Source: Diadophis punctatus similis
Lineage: Eukaryota; Chordata; Lepidosauria; Squamata; Dipsadidae
DNA length: 64,000 nucleotides
Assembly (NCBI GenBank): GCA_023053685.1
Contig: JALIGW010000010.1
Span: 6,730,096 to 6,794,095, forward strand
Direction: 5' to 3'
Shown here: piece after piece, positions 33,207 to 44,089 of the stretch
How the letters are laid out: every line of letters begins with the position of its first letter
Numbering within the stretch: the first letter of the stretch is position 1
The notes under the pieces: generated by a model
Told to the model about the DNA's origin: nothing
What the model saw: only the letters and a program-made list of their open reading frames with translations
Database searches by the model: none
Translations under genes and position numbers: made by a program

Positions 33207-36200
33207 GAGTTGAAAGGGACCTTGGAGGTCTTCTAGTCCAACCCTCTGCCTAGACAGGAAACCCTACACTACTTCAGACAAATGGTTATCCAACATCTTC
33301 TTTAAAACTTCCAGTGTTGGAGCATTCACAACTTCTGCAGGCAGTCTGTTCCACGGATTAATTGTTCTAACTGTCAGGAAATTTCTCCTTAGTTCTAAGT
33401 TACTTCTCTCCTTGTTTAGTTTCCACCCATTGCTTCTTGTTCTACCGTCAGGTGCTTTGGAGAATAGTTTGACTCTCTCTTCTTTGTGGCAACCTCTGAG
33501 ATATTGGAACACTGCTATCATGTCTCCCCTGATCCTTCTTTTCATTAAACTAGACATACCCAGTTCCTGCAACCGCTCTTCATATGTTTTAGCCTCCAGT
33601 CCCCAATCATCTTTGTTGCTCTTCTCTGCACTCTTTCTAGAGTCTCGACATCCTTTTTACATCGTGGTGACCAAAACTGAATGCAGTATTCCAAGTGTGG
33701 CCTTACCAAGGCATTATAAAGTGGTATTAACACTTCGCGTGATCTTGATTCTATCCCTCTATTAATGCAGTCTAGAACTGTGTTGGCTTTTTTGGCAACT
33801 GCTGCACACTGCTGGCTCATATTTAAATGGTTGTCCACTAGGACTCCAAGATCCCTCTCACAGTTACTACTGTTGAGCAAGGCACCACATATACTGTACC
33901 TGTGCATTTTGTTTTTCTTGCCTAAATTTAGAACCTTACTTTTTTCACCATTGAATTTCATTTTGTTTGATAGCACCCAATGTTCAAGTCTGTCAAGATC
34001 CTTCTGTATCTTGAGCCTATTTTCTGGAGAGTTGGCTATTCCTGCCAGTTTGGTGTCATCTGCAAATTTGATGAGTTCCCCATCTATCCCCTCGTCCAAG
34101 TCATTGATGAAGATGTTGAAGAGTACTGGGCCTAAAACAGAGCCTTGGGGTACTGCATACTTCCCTCCATATAGATGCAGTTCCATTGAGCACTACACGT
34201 TGAGTGCGGTTGGTTAGCCAGTTTTGAATCCATCTGGTGGTGTTGCTGTCCATCCCACATTTTTCTACTTTATCTAGTAGTAGGTTATGGTCTATTTTAT
34301 CAAAAGCCTTACTGAAGTCCAAGTAAACCACATCGACAGCATTCCTCTGGTCCACTAATTTTGTCACTTTGTCAAAGAATGCAATAAGATTAGTCTGGCA
34401 TGATCTGTTTTTGACAAACCCATGTTGGCTTTTGGTTATTACTTTGTTTGCTTCTAGGTGTTCATTGATTCGTTGCTTGATTATCTTTTCCAAAATCTTC
34501 CCTGGTATTGAGGTCAGGCTGATAGGTCTGTAGTTTCCTGGATCTGTTTTTTTCCCTTTTTTGAAGATGGGAACTACATCAGCTCTTTTCCAGTCCTCTG
34601 GCAGTTCCCAGGTACTCCAGGATCTTTGAAAGATATAGTTCAGTAGTTCTGAGATCTCGTCTGCCAGTTCCTTCAGAACCTTGGGGTGTAATCCATCTGG
34701 TCCTGGTGATTTGAATTCATCTAGGGTAGACAGGTGTTCACTTACCATTTTCTTCCCTATTTTAACTTGTGTTCCTAATATGTTTTTTGTGATGCTGTTT
34801 TTGATAGGTTGGACTGTTTTTTCCCTTTGTGTAAAGACAGATGCAAAAAACGAGTTAAGTAGCTCTGCTTTCTCCCTGTTGCTTGTTACCTTCTTGCCAT
34901 TTTCTCCCTGCAGTGGACCAATTGTTTCCTTGACTTTTTTCTTGTTTTTAATATGTTGGAAGAAGCTTTTTTTGTTACTTTTTACTTTTGTCGCAAGCCT
35001 TTGTTCATTGTGAGCCTTAGCTTTCCTCACTTCATCCTTACAGGCTCCGGCTATTTGCTGGTATTCTGCCTTAGTTATTTCCCCTTCTTTCCACTTTTTA
35101 TACTTGTCCTTTTTGTCTTTCAATTTGTCAGAGAGTTCTTTATGCAGCCATGCTGGTTTCTTTTGAGACCTATTATTTTTCTTCTTCATTGGTATTGTGC
35201 TAGTCTGGGCTTTTATAATCTCACTTTTCAAAATTTCCCAAGATTCTTGAGTTGTTTTCCCCTTGAGGATTCTCATCCATGGAATCTTTCCCAAGTTCTC
35301 TCTAAATTTATTGAAATTAGCTCTCTTAAAGTCCAAGACTCTAGTTTGACTTTGTTCTACTGCTTGTGTTTGCATAATGTTGAATTCCAATATTGCATGA
35401 TCCCTTGCCCCCAAGGTTCCTGTAGCTTCAACACCTTCTATGAATTCATCTCTGTTAGTGAGAATTAAGTCCAATATGTCTGATCCCCTTGTTCCCTTCT
35501 ATACTTTTTGGGTAACAAAATTGTCTGCTAGGTTTGTTAGGAACCTGTTGGCTCTTCCACTTGGTGCAGAGTTTGTCTTCCAGTTGATGTCAGGGTAATT
35601 AAAATCCCCCATTATTATTGTGATGTGCTTCCTACATACCTTAGTTAGCTGACTAGCAAAAAGTTCATCTACTTCCTCTGTTTGTTTGGTTGGGTGGCCT
35701 GTAGTATAGACCTATGGCAATGTCATTTCGCCCCCCTTTAATATTGACCCAAATGCATTCAAGATGATTTTCATTATTGTTGTGCTCTATTTCTGTAGAG
35801 ATATAGTTATTTCTTATATATAGTGCCTCCTCTTTTATTTGGTCTGTTTTTTTTAAATAATTTAAATCCCTCTAGCTGTATATTCCATTTGTCAGTTTCA
35901 TCCCACCAAGTTTCCGTAATGGCAACAATATCATATCTTCCCTCATTTACTTAAATTTCTAATCCACCCTGTTTATTCCTCATACTCTGTGCATTGGTGT
36001 ATAGACATTTAAGTCCATTTTGATTGACCCTGTGTTTATTGTCTACATAACCTGTGTTGTGCCTGACTGACCCTACTTTCTTGTCACCTGTTTTATTAGT
36101 GCACATGGTATGGCACTCACTATTAAATGCTTGGCTTTGCTTGACAGCAGAGCTGATAAACTTACCCACATACACATCTATGTTGTGTGCACTGTTAACC

Positions 36201-36285
36201 CTATTAATTTTAGATTGCTGGGGACAGAAATGATCTGTATCAATTAATTCTCTGTCCCCGCTGTTCAGTTTAAATGTTTATCCAG
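33149..36285 (-). mobile_element. CR1 LINE copy 2, antisense, near full ORF2
   Basis: The 3' end (AGAGTTGAAAGGGACCTTGG) is at about 33206, preceded by an (AAT)n(AAC)n tail at 33149-33205. Coding remnants run to about 36285, beside an (ATT)n array. At about 3.1 kb it is the longest CR1 here and includes the endonuclease region. It is the unoccupied reference for the hAT insertion in CR1 copy 1. Confidence 0.87.
33264..36175 (-). pseudogene. CR1 ORF2 endonuclease-RT (copy 2)
   Basis: Minus-strand pieces in order: the endonuclease start with LKCLYTNAQSMRNKQGGLE (35951-36175) and ITETWWDE (about 35900); a decayed middle with DFNYPDINWKTNSAPSGRAN (about 35560-35600); then a 457-codon open frame (34101-35474) from DLILTNRDEF through LNSFFASVFT, FKSPGPDGLHPKVLKEL and YRPISLTSIPGKILEKIIK to VYLDFSKAFDKIDHNLLLDK; then 33545-34186 with GSVLGPVLFNIFINDL and FADDTKLAG; and 33264-33572 to the C-terminus. 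A small deletion near 34155-34160 breaks the RT just before the GVPQGS motif. Endonuclease stops and this break make it inactive. Confidence 0.87.
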
Positions 36286-36295
36286 GAGAAACATT

Positions 36296-36297
36296 TA

Positions 36298-36391
<94 letters not shown>
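36296..36391. repeat. (ATT)n microsatellite
   Basis: About 30 uninterrupted ATT units directly beside the 5' end of CR1 copy 2. The flanks AACATTTAA and TTAAATGTTAAT are near-inverted. Confidence 0.95.
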
Positions 36392-36392
<1 letters not shown>

Positions 36393-36734
36393 ATGTTAAT
36401 AATTATTAACACTAATAATTCCTATGTCTACAGGATTTTATTTAAAGGATTAAAGCTATAATAGTTATACATAGTATTGCATTAGTTCATTTCTTATATT
36501 ATTCAGTTGAGTAATACTTGAATACAAAGAAACTTTATCCTGTTTCTAAAATTTATTCTAATGGGAAGACTATTTATACAGATTTTTTTCTGTAAAAGCA
36601 TTGTTTTCAATTCATCTCAGATTTATATTTTAAAAAATTATGAAAGTATGTCAACAGAACTGCTTGTATTTTTCTCTACTTCATTGAGAGATTGAGGGAG
36701 AGAGATAAAATATATTATTGTAAACCCTACAGAG
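36392..36734. other. AT-rich intron, no feature seen
   Basis: Short AT-rich intron between two microsatellites. Nothing recognised. Confidence 0.45.
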
Positions 36735-36896
36735 CTCTTCCTATGGGAAGGAAAGGAAAGGAAAGGGAGGGAAGAGGAGAGGAGAGGAGAAAGAAAAGAA
36801 AAGAAAAGAAGAAAAGAAGAGGAGAGGAGAAGAGAAGAAGAGAAGAGAAGAAAAAAAGAAGAAAAGAAGAAAAGAAAAGAAAAGAAAAGAAGAAAA

Positions 36897-36952
<56 letters not shown>

Positions 36953-36958
36953 AGGGGA
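36735..36958. repeat. GA-rich purine tract ending in (GAAA)n
   Basis: About 220 bp of almost pure purines: GGAAA, GGAGA and GAAAA units, then about 14 GAAA units (36898-36954). Lys/Arg- and Ser/Phe-rich ORFs across it are artefacts. Confidence 0.92.
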
Positions 36959-37059
36959 AAACATACTTAAGAGCTAAATGATGTCTGAAAGTAAAAGGGG
37001 AGTGCAGAAAAGGAAGAAAAATATGTCATTAGTTTAATTATAAAAATCATTTATAATTA

Positions 37060-37387
37060 CCGTATTTTTCGGAGTATAAGACATTTCCCCCCTAAAAGAG
37101 GGTGAAATAGTCCCACCCAGCCTCTGAAACGGAGCTTTGCAAGGCTGCAAACAGCCTCTCAAACCGAGCTTTGCAAGGCTAAAACAACCTCTCAAACCGA
37201 GCTTTGCAAGACTGAAAAAGCAGCTTTTCAAACAGAGCTTTGCAAGGCTATTATATCTGTTCCAGGCTGTTTGCTAAGGACGCTAGCCAGATGGATGCTG
37301 GTAGGCAGATTTTTTTTTCTTATTTTCCTCCCTGAAAACTAAGGTGTGTCTTATACTCTGGTGCATCTTATAGTCCAAAAAATATGG
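37060..37387. mobile_element. TIR DNA element, family i, copy B
   Basis: 328 bp starting CCGTATTTTTCGGAGTATAA and ending CCAAAAAATATGG, flanked by TA (37058-37059 and 37388-37389). Internal repeats of an about 31-bp unit (AACCGAGCTTTGCAAGGCT) occur about four times at 37125-37250. Non-autonomous. Confidence 0.8.
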
Positions 37388-37389
37388 TA

Positions 37390-37829
37390 AGCGCACACTT
37401 CCGAACCGGTAGGAAATGTAAGTAGATTTCACCGCTGGTTGGAACAGAATTCTTTTCAGGTGGGGAGAGGGAGTAGAATGTCTAACTCCTTAGCATCAGA
37501 GTGTGTTAATAATAATATAAGAAATAACTAATGATCTGATGGTCATTTCGAAAAATCCTTTCTGAGCGAGCACCTAGAAGCCAAGAGGAACATATGTGCC
37601 AAGTTTCAAGTTTGTAGGCTTTACGGTTCTGGAGATTTCGTGATGATGCATGAGTGGTATTTCGCTTTTATATATATATAGATGTAAAACATAAAATAAT
37701 GGGACTCTTAATAGGTTGGTGATAAAACACTATCATTGTTATCTCCATTTAACTCAGGGACATCAGAAGTGTTGACTGAAGATTGGAAGCCTTTCAAAGT
37801 TTTTCAAAAGATTATTTTGTCAGACAAAG
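37390..37829. other. Intron with a possible LINE 3' remnant
   Basis: Mostly unassigned. At 37555-37682 the sequence GCCAAGTTTCAAGTTTGTAG and TTTCGCTTTTATATATATATAG looks like a repeat terminus, perhaps of an RTE- or Penelope-type element. This is low confidence. Confidence 0.3.
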
Positions 37830-37989
37830 AGAGAATTAGGCTCCTTTTTTTAATTCAAAAAGTTTTATTAGTACCGTGTTTCCTCGAAAATAAGACAGGG
37901 ACTTATATTTTTTTGACCCCCCCCAAAAATGCCCCTGGCCTTATTTTCGGGGGGTGGGTTATTATTTTTGGGTGCAGGCGGGGGGGCAT

Positions 37990-38117
37990 GAGACGCACCA
38001 CTTACTGGAGTTTGCCAGCTCTGTGGTCTCTCGGCTAGTCTCTTTAGAGGAAAAAACTTGCAAACAGACAAGCCGAGAGACCACGGAGATGCAAAACTCC
38101 AGTAAGTGGTGCGTCTC
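37990..38117. repeat. Palindrome 1 of the array
   Basis: Arms 37990-38036 and 38071-38117. AGACGCACCACTTACTGGAG pairs with CTCCAGTAAGTGGTGCGTCT, and GGTCTCTCGGCT with AGCCGAGAGACC. The loop is about 34 bp. Confidence 0.88.
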
Positions 38118-38149
38118 TCTTGGTAGGGTGGGGCGGGGCGGGGCGGGGC

Positions 38150-38344
38150 AGGCGTCCTACCTGGGAGTTGTCCCGGGACCTCCATTGCATTCTTACGGTC
38201 TTCTCTCCATGGCAGCCCGTTCTAAAAGAATGTCGCGCAAGTTCAAGAAGTTTGGACTCGCAAGACGTTCTTTTGGAATGGGCTGCCATGGAGAGAAGAC
38301 CGTAAGAACGCGACTGAGGTATCGGGACAAGTCCTAGGTAGGAG
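38150..38344. repeat. Palindrome 2 of the array
   Basis: Arms of about 90 bp around a spacer near 38240-38255. For example TTACGGTCTTCTCTCCATGG pairs with CCATGGAGAGAAGACCGTAA, and CCTACCTGGGAGTTGTCCCG pairs imperfectly with CGGGACAAGTCCTAGGTAGG. Confidence 0.9.
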
Positions 38345-38387
38345 GGGCGTCTCGCGCTGGGGTTTGGCAGGGTGTGATGTGGCGGCC

Positions 38388-38580
38388 GTCCTACCTGGGA
38401 TTTGTCCCGGGACCTCCGTCACGTTCTTACGGTCTTCTCTCCACGGCAGCCCGTTCTAAAAGAACGCCACGTGAGTTCGAGAAGTTTGGACTCGCGAGAC
38501 GTTCTTTTGGAATGGGCTGCCGTGGAGAGAAGACTGTAAGAACACGACTGAGGTATCGGGACAAGTCCTAGGTAGGAGGG
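38388..38580. repeat. Palindrome 3, tandem copy of palindrome 2
   Basis: The same unit as palindrome 2, repeated about 236 bp downstream with scattered changes. CCACGGCAGCCCG pairs with CGGGCTGCCGTGG after a small difference at the loop. Confidence 0.9.
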
Positions 38581-38629
38581 GCGTCTCGCGCTGGGGTTTG
38601 GCAGGGCAGGCATGGTGTGGCGTGGCGGC

Positions 38630-39000
38630 CGTCCTACCTGGGACTTGTCACAGCACCATCAATTCCCTTCATGGCAGGCAAAGCGCATCCCTTTAAAATG
38701 CTTTGAAGGACTTGAGGATTTTGGGCGGGGGATGGGCGGGGCATCCCTGTCGCCACTGCCTTCCTCACTCGCATCGCGCCACACCCCATCCCCCGCCCGA
38801 AACCCTCAAGTCCTTCGAAGCATTTTAAAGGGATGCTCTTTGCCTGCCATGAAGGGAACCGATGCTTGCCTCCTGTTCTTCGGGGAACATCAGTTCCCTT
38901 CATGGCAGGCAAAGTGCATCCCTTTAAAATGCTTCGAAGGATTTGAGCGCTTCGGGCGGGGGATGGGGCGGGGCACGACACGAGTGAGGAAGGCAGCAGT
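38630..39000. repeat. Palindrome 4 with a third repeated arm
   Basis: The arm at 38655-38742 (CCCTTCATGGCAGGCAAAGC, CATCCCTTTAAAATGCTT, GCGGGGGATGGG) has its inverse at 38775-38862 and a further direct copy at 38889-38980. So three alternating arms can form either of two hairpins. Confidence 0.88.
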
Positions 39001-39009
39001 GACAGGGAA

Positions 39010-39434
39010 GCAGCGAACAGCCAGACGCTGGTAAGATGAGCGTCTCGCAGCCCTGCCCTCCCCCTCCCCTGCCTCCCTTACCCCCCCAAAATTGTGCCTG
39101 ATGATCTTACCAGCGTCTGGCAGTTTGCCGCTTCTCTTGCTTGGCAGGTCTTTGCAGGGAAACTCCTTGAAATGAAAAGTTATCGCGAGTGTGAGAAGTT
39201 AATTGCTCGCACTCGCGATAACTTTTCCTTTTCATTTCAAGGAGTTTCCCTGCAAAGACCTGCCAAGCAAGAGAAGCGGCAAACTGCCAGATGCTGGTAA
39301 GATCATCAGGCACAATTTGGGGGTGGTAAGGGAGGCAGGGGAGGGGGAGGGCCGGGCTGTGAGTCGCTCATCTTACCAGCGTCTGGCAGTTCGCCGCTTC
39401 TCTTGCTTGGCAGGTCTTTGCAGGGAAACTTCTT
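39010..39434. repeat. Palindrome 5, about 190-bp arms
   Basis: Centred near 39205 (AGTTAATTGCTCG). Arms about 39012-39200 and 39208-39395 are near-perfect. TTATCGCGAGTG pairs with CACTCGCGATAA, and TTGCCGCTTCTCTTGCTTGG with CCAAGCAAGAGAAGCGGCAA. A further direct copy of the arm begins at 39377 and is cut by the HAL1-like insertion at 39435. Confidence 0.92.
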
Positions 39435-40230
39435 TTTTTTTTTATTCAAAAAGTTTTATTAGTACAGACTTACATAAGTAGTAGCAAAATATTAAATATA
39501 AAGTACAAACATTTTTGTTTTTTTCTCCCCCCCCCCGAACCCACCCCCTTCCCTCCCCACCTCCCCCCCGGACTTCCCAGAGATAATACAGGGCATAATA
39601 ATAAATTTAAATTGTTAATAAAAAGAGAAAAAAAAGAGGAAAAAAAAGAACACTGTTTTTTTAAAAAAACTTCAACTCCAGATTATACACTACTAATATA
39701 TCGCATTTATATACAATAGTAAAGATACAAAAAAGAAAAAAAAAGAAAGAAAGAAAGAGAAAACTCTTTAACAATACAAACAAACAAACCTCCTACCTCC
39801 TCCCTTCAGTCCTCTATCTTATACAAGGTAAATGTTACAAAAGTAATAACTAAATATAAAATACACAAATCTTAAACTGATATTATTGACATTAAAAATA
39901 ACCTCTAAGATAAAACTTAACTAAATGTTACATAAGTGATCATCAAATATTAAATTTCGTCATGATATTAATAAGATAATATTATTCTAAATTAACTTAC
40001 TAACTTCAATAAACAAAAAAAGAAAATAAAAGAAGAATAAACAAATCTTCAACAAACTATATATATCTAATATTATTAACATTAAAAATAACCTCAAAAT
40101 TATATAAAACTTAACTAAATATTGCATAAGTAATCATTAGATAGGGAAAAGATAAAATACAATCATATTAGTCTCTATCCGTCCAATATATTTCAACATC
40201 ACATCGTTTTGTATCTTGATAGTTCATCTT

Positions 40231-41301
40231 TTAATAGTTCACTAAATTCGAATTTGTCGAGTCGTCTCCCGTCTGATCCCAAACCTCCATCTCCTTTTCC
40301 CCAGCTATCTGGTTCAGGCACTCCTTTTGGATTTTTGAATCTATTTCCTTTTGATCCAACAAAGGTGGCTTCCCCTCCTCCTCCTCTTTTATTTTCATAC
40401 ATCCTTCCTCTGGAATCTTGGATATATCAGCCTTTAGAACATTGACATAAAATTCAGTAGCTTTTTTTATCGTGTTGAGCCGGTATCTTTTTCCAGAAAA
40501 TTTCACTGCTACTCCAACTGGCGCTTCCCATTTATATTGTAAATTTAATCTCTTAAATTCATCAATCAAAAAAGTATAGCTTTTTCTGGCTTTAAGCATT
40601 TTAGAGGGGATTTCTTTCCAAATCTTTAGTTCCTGACCATTCACCATAAGATTATTGTTAAACGTTGCTTGTATAATTCTGTTCCGTAGAGCTCTTGTGG
40701 TAAAATATATGACAATGTCCCTTGGTAAATGCTTTTGTTTAGCGTACCACGAATTGATTCTGTAAATTTTGTCGATTTGTGTAGCCAATTCCACTTTAGA
40801 AATTCCAGACACCTGATCCAATATGTCAACCATCCTGCCTTTTAGATTTTCATATAATCCTTCTTTCAAACCTCTAATCCTTATAGCAACTTCCATGGAT
40901 CTGAACTGAGTCATTAAGACCTCTTTTTCAAAATTTGCAATATCATTTTGGATTTTATCTATGTAATTCACCGAAGTTGCCAAAGCTTGTTTATTTGTTT
41001 CAATACGTTCTGCCAAAACTTCAATATTTGTTGCTAAGCCTTTGCAAACCTCTAACACATCAAATCTGAGTTGTTGATTCATATTCTTCAAAGCAGCCTG
41101 CATTTGTTTGTCTATCTCACTTATTTTCTGATTAAATTCCAAAGTAAGTTCATGTTTCATAATCTTTAAATTATTTAATAAATTTTCAGGTGTCAAAAGC
41201 TGTGGAGGTGTTAGCTCAGTGTTAAGTTGCATTTTAGAAATATATCCAGATGAATAGTCATTTCTTTTAGTCAAAACAATCTTTCCAGACTTTGAAGCCA
41301 T
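40231..41301 (-). CDS. HAL1-like ORF1 protein, intact (356 aa)
   Basis: An L1 ORF1p-type RNA-binding protein without an accompanying ORF2. I start it at MASKSGKIVL (41301) because the other two copies start at the matching MASK/MAFK; an in-frame ATG seven codons upstream (41322) is less likely. A helical, coiled-coil-like N-terminal half (about residues 40-140) would trimerise. An RRM-like core follows (EVAIRIRGLKEGLYENLKGR), then a C-terminal domain with INSWYAKQKHLPRDIVIYFT, LRNRIIQATFNNNL and LNLQYKWEAPVGVAVKF. The tail is acidic. The frame is open throughout. The family relation to L1 ORF1 is clear; activity is inferred only. Confidence 0.87.
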   Translation of the reverse strand: MASKSGKIVLTKRNDYSSGYISKMQLNTELTPPQLLTPENLLNNLKIMKHELTLEFNQKISEIDKQMQAALKNMNQQLRFDVLEVCKGLATNIEVLAERIETNKQALATSVNYIDKIQNDIANFEKEVLMTQFRSMEVAIRIRGLKEGLYENLKGRMVDILDQVSGISKVELATQIDKIYRINSWYAKQKHLPRDIVIYFTTRALRNRIIQATFNNNLMVNGQELKIWKEIPSKMLKARKSYTFLIDEFKRLNLQYKWEAPVGVAVKFSGKRYRLNTIKKATEFYVNVLKADISKIPEEGCMKIKEEEEGKPPLLDQKEIDSKIQKECLNQIAGEKEMEVWDQTGDDSTNSNLVNY

Positions 41302-41849
41302 TGGTGTTTCAAAAGAGTACAAAAAAGAGAGAAAGCCAGATGCCTGATTAAAGTTCTTTCCAGTTTAAAAATCAGATAGTCTTTTATTATTGGAAATATT
41401 TCTATTATAACTTTAATCCAGAGTTAGGAGACAGAGAGAGAAAAAACCATTTTTCCAAGTTAAAAGTTTCCATAAGAGAGAGAGAGGAAAAAAAAAAGCC
41501 TCTGGGAAAACGAAAGTCACTTTCACTTCTTAATCGCCATATTGTTACTCTGTTTCCTTTGTTCCCTTGCCGAAGTGAAAGCTTCCCCAGGAGTTGAAAA
41601 AAAAAGGAAAAAAGAGGTTTCAGTACTTGCCCATCTCACGCCTGTTTCTCTTTGTCTGCTTCTGTAGTTTAAATATAATTATAAATCCCATTCTTGAAGC
41701 AGCGGCTGGTCACGACATCTAGCTCTGCAAAGGCAGAGGTTTCCTGATCTTCGGAGCTGGAGACAGGCTGCATGGGGAGCTCTCCCTTCGCGCCCTACCA
41801 GATGGCTCCTAGGGCGCTGGGGGGGCTCTACCCCTCCTGTCAGGCTCTC

Positions 41850-41911
41850 ATCTCTCCCCTTTGCCCGGGGAAGAGATTTCAAAGCCGCCAGACAGCTGTT
41901 CTGGCGGCTTT
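41850..41911 (-). promoter_or_regulatory. Paired stem-loops in the HAL1-like 5'UTR (copy 2)
   Basis: Counterpart of 26125-26190: TCTCCCCTTTGCCCGGGG arms near 41853-41874 and AAGCCGCCAGA...TCTGGCGGCTT at 41883-41910. Confidence 0.6.
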
Positions 41912-42949
41912 TAACAAAGATCGGAAAGGCGTCCGACGAAGGGACGTCCGCGATGAAGCGCTCCAAACCGGAAGTGGCAGGGAAACTTCTTGAGGGATCT
42001 CTCTCTCTCTTTCTGGGCCAAAAGTGTACCGCCGCAAAAAGAGCAGCTCCCGGCATGTCCCCCGCTTTCCCCTGGAAGTAATTGAGGGGGCTTATTTTCG
42101 GGGGGTGGCTTGTTTCAAGGCATGTCCCGAAAAGCCCTGTGGGGCTTATTTTCGGGACATGTCTTATTTTCGGGGAACACGGTACAAAGTACAAACATTT
42201 TTCTCTTTTTCTCCCCCCCACCCCCCATCCCCCTCCCCTCCCCCCTCTCACCCACCCTCCCCCTGACTTCCCAGAGAAAGCACAGGGCATAATATTCAAT
42301 AAAATAAATTTCAATTATACTAATAAATTCTTAATTTCCACATCTCTCTAAATCTTTAACTCCTTATTGCTCAAAACTTTTTAAGCATAATCTAAAGATC
42401 AAGCATATTGTTAATCAAACATCATTTCAATATCTCAGGCTGGTAATTTGCAACACTAATTATCTTTCCTTTATATATAATTTATATAATCTTTAAAATA
42501 TAATAATAAAAGAAAAAAGAAAAAAAGGAAAAAATAGAAGAAATCCATTTCATTCAGTTACAACCATCAACATCATTTCCTCAATATTAAGTAAAACTTC
42601 CTTCTTCCAAGAATACCTCTTCAGTATAGATAATAATTTAAAGTATTCTAACAAATTGTTAATTCCGGTATTTCTATATTTCTTTAAACCCTTATAACTC
42701 AAATTTTTTTAAACATAATCTAAAAGTCAAACACATTATTAATAACCTAACATTACAATATATCAAATTACTAATTTCATGGTAATTCTAAATCTTTAAT
42801 TGCTTTAAGATATAATAATAAAAAGAAGAAGAAGGAAAAACAAAAAAGAAAAAGAAACACAACCATCAAGGACATTTCCTCAATAGTCAATAAGTCTTCT
42901 TACTGCACTATTCATTCATCTCTACATCTGTCCTATAACTTCTCAAGTT

Positions 42950-44089
42950 CTAATCATTTCTTCTTCTTGGTCGGATTTTAGATCTGGTTCTTGCAGCCTT
43001 TTGTATCTTAGCAGGTTTTGGATTTGTCAGCTCTACACTTGTCTGACTCTGATCTTCTATCTCCTCTTCCACATTGTGAACATCTCTCTGGCTCTGTAAA
43101 TCATCTTGAATCTTCAAAGCTCTTTCCGTTTGCACCGCTATCAGTGACTCTCCTCTCTCCTCTTCTGTTGCTTTCATGCTTCTTCCCTCTGGAATTTTGG
43201 ATATATCGGCCTTTAAAACTTTGACATAAAAATCAGTGGCTTTCATTATCGTGTTGAGCCGGTATCTCTTTTCCAGATGTCTCACCACTATTCCCGTTGG
43301 GGCATCCCATTTGTACTGTAGGTTCTGTTTTTTAAGTTTTTCAACCAGAAATGTATAATCCTTTTTGGCTCTGAGCATTTTAGGAGGAATTTATTTCAGT
43401 GTCATTACTTCCTGTCCATTTACCTGAAGCTTATTCTTGAAGGTCGCCTGTAGAATTTTATTACGTAATGTCCTTGTAGTGAAATATATTACAATTTCCC
43501 TTGGCAGATGTTTTTGTTTAGCAATCCAGAAGTTGACACGATATATCTTATCAATTTGCATGACCAGTTCTTCTTCAGTCGTTCCTAGCACATGCACCAG
43601 AGCCTCCAACACCCTCCCTTTCAAATCTTCATATTTTTTCTCTTTTAAGCCTCTTAGTCTTATAGCAAATTCCATGCTTCTGAATTGAATCATTAACACC
43701 TCTGTTTCAAAATTTTTGATATTGTTTTGAGTTTTTTCTGTATTTTCCCCCAAGGTTATCACAGACTGTTTAATTACTTCCACGTCTTTCTCCAAGATTT
43801 CCATGTTTCCTGCTAATCCTTCAAATGCAAATATCATATCCTTCCTCAGTTGTTTATTTCTAGTGTCCATCTCCTCTGGGACAGCCTCCATTTTTTCATT
43901 AATTTCATTAATTTTTGAATTAAATTCCATAACCAGTTCACTCTTCATAATTTTTAAAGTATCAAATAAGTTTTCAGGTGTTAAAGCCTTTGGGGATGTT
44001 GAATAAGAAGTTAATTGCATTCTTGAGGTATAAACAGAGGGATGCTCAAGTCTTTTGTTAAATACAGTCTTTCCAGGTTTAAAAGCCAT
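42950..44089 (-). pseudogene. HAL1-like ORF1 (copy 3), one nonsense codon
   Basis: Starts at MAFKPGKTVF (44089). A single in-frame stop (TAA, about 43388-43393), at the position where the other copies read KEIP, divides it into 43391-44089 and 42950-43378. The N-terminal helical region is followed by FAIRLRGLKEKKYEDLKGR, NFWIAKQKHLPREIVIYFT and LRNKILQATFKNKL, then FLVEKLKKQNLQYKWDAPTG. The C-terminal tail is longer and ends in a basic run. This copy is the most diverged of the three. Confidence 0.83.

Larger units (their letters stand above)
39435..41977 (-). mobile_element. HAL1-like ORF1-only retroelement, copy 2, full length with intact ORF
   Basis: 2543 bp flanked by a perfect 15-bp TSD GCAGGGAAACTTCTT at 39420-39434 and 41978-41992, inside palindrome 5 of the TIR element. 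In its own direction: GC-rich 5'UTR (about 41700-41977), ORF1 (40231-41301), about 800-bp AT-rich 3'UTR with a C-rich tract, and a poly-A tail. It is the youngest layer of its nest and its ORF has no lesion. Confidence 0.92.
37874..42182. mobile_element. TIR DNA element, family iii (CCGTGTTTCC...), with palindrome array
   Basis: The left terminus CCGTGTTTCCTCGAAAATAA and the right terminus ending TTATTTTCGGGGAACACGG are inverted copies. TA lies on both sides (37872-37873 and 42183-42184), interrupting HAL1-like copy 3. Its interior is mainly a row of palindromes (37990-39430) into which another HAL1-like element is inserted (39435-41977). Without that it is about 1.75 kb. No transposase. Confidence 0.85.

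Noticed and set aside
36638..36970. About 100-codon Lys- and Phe/Ser-rich frames
   Set aside because: By-products of the GA-rich tract at 36735-36958.
38044..39300. Several short ORFs with repeated peptide blocks (RSFGMGC, SLAWQVFAGK)
   Set aside because: The same peptides appear on both strands because the DNA is palindromic. No start context or domain is seen.
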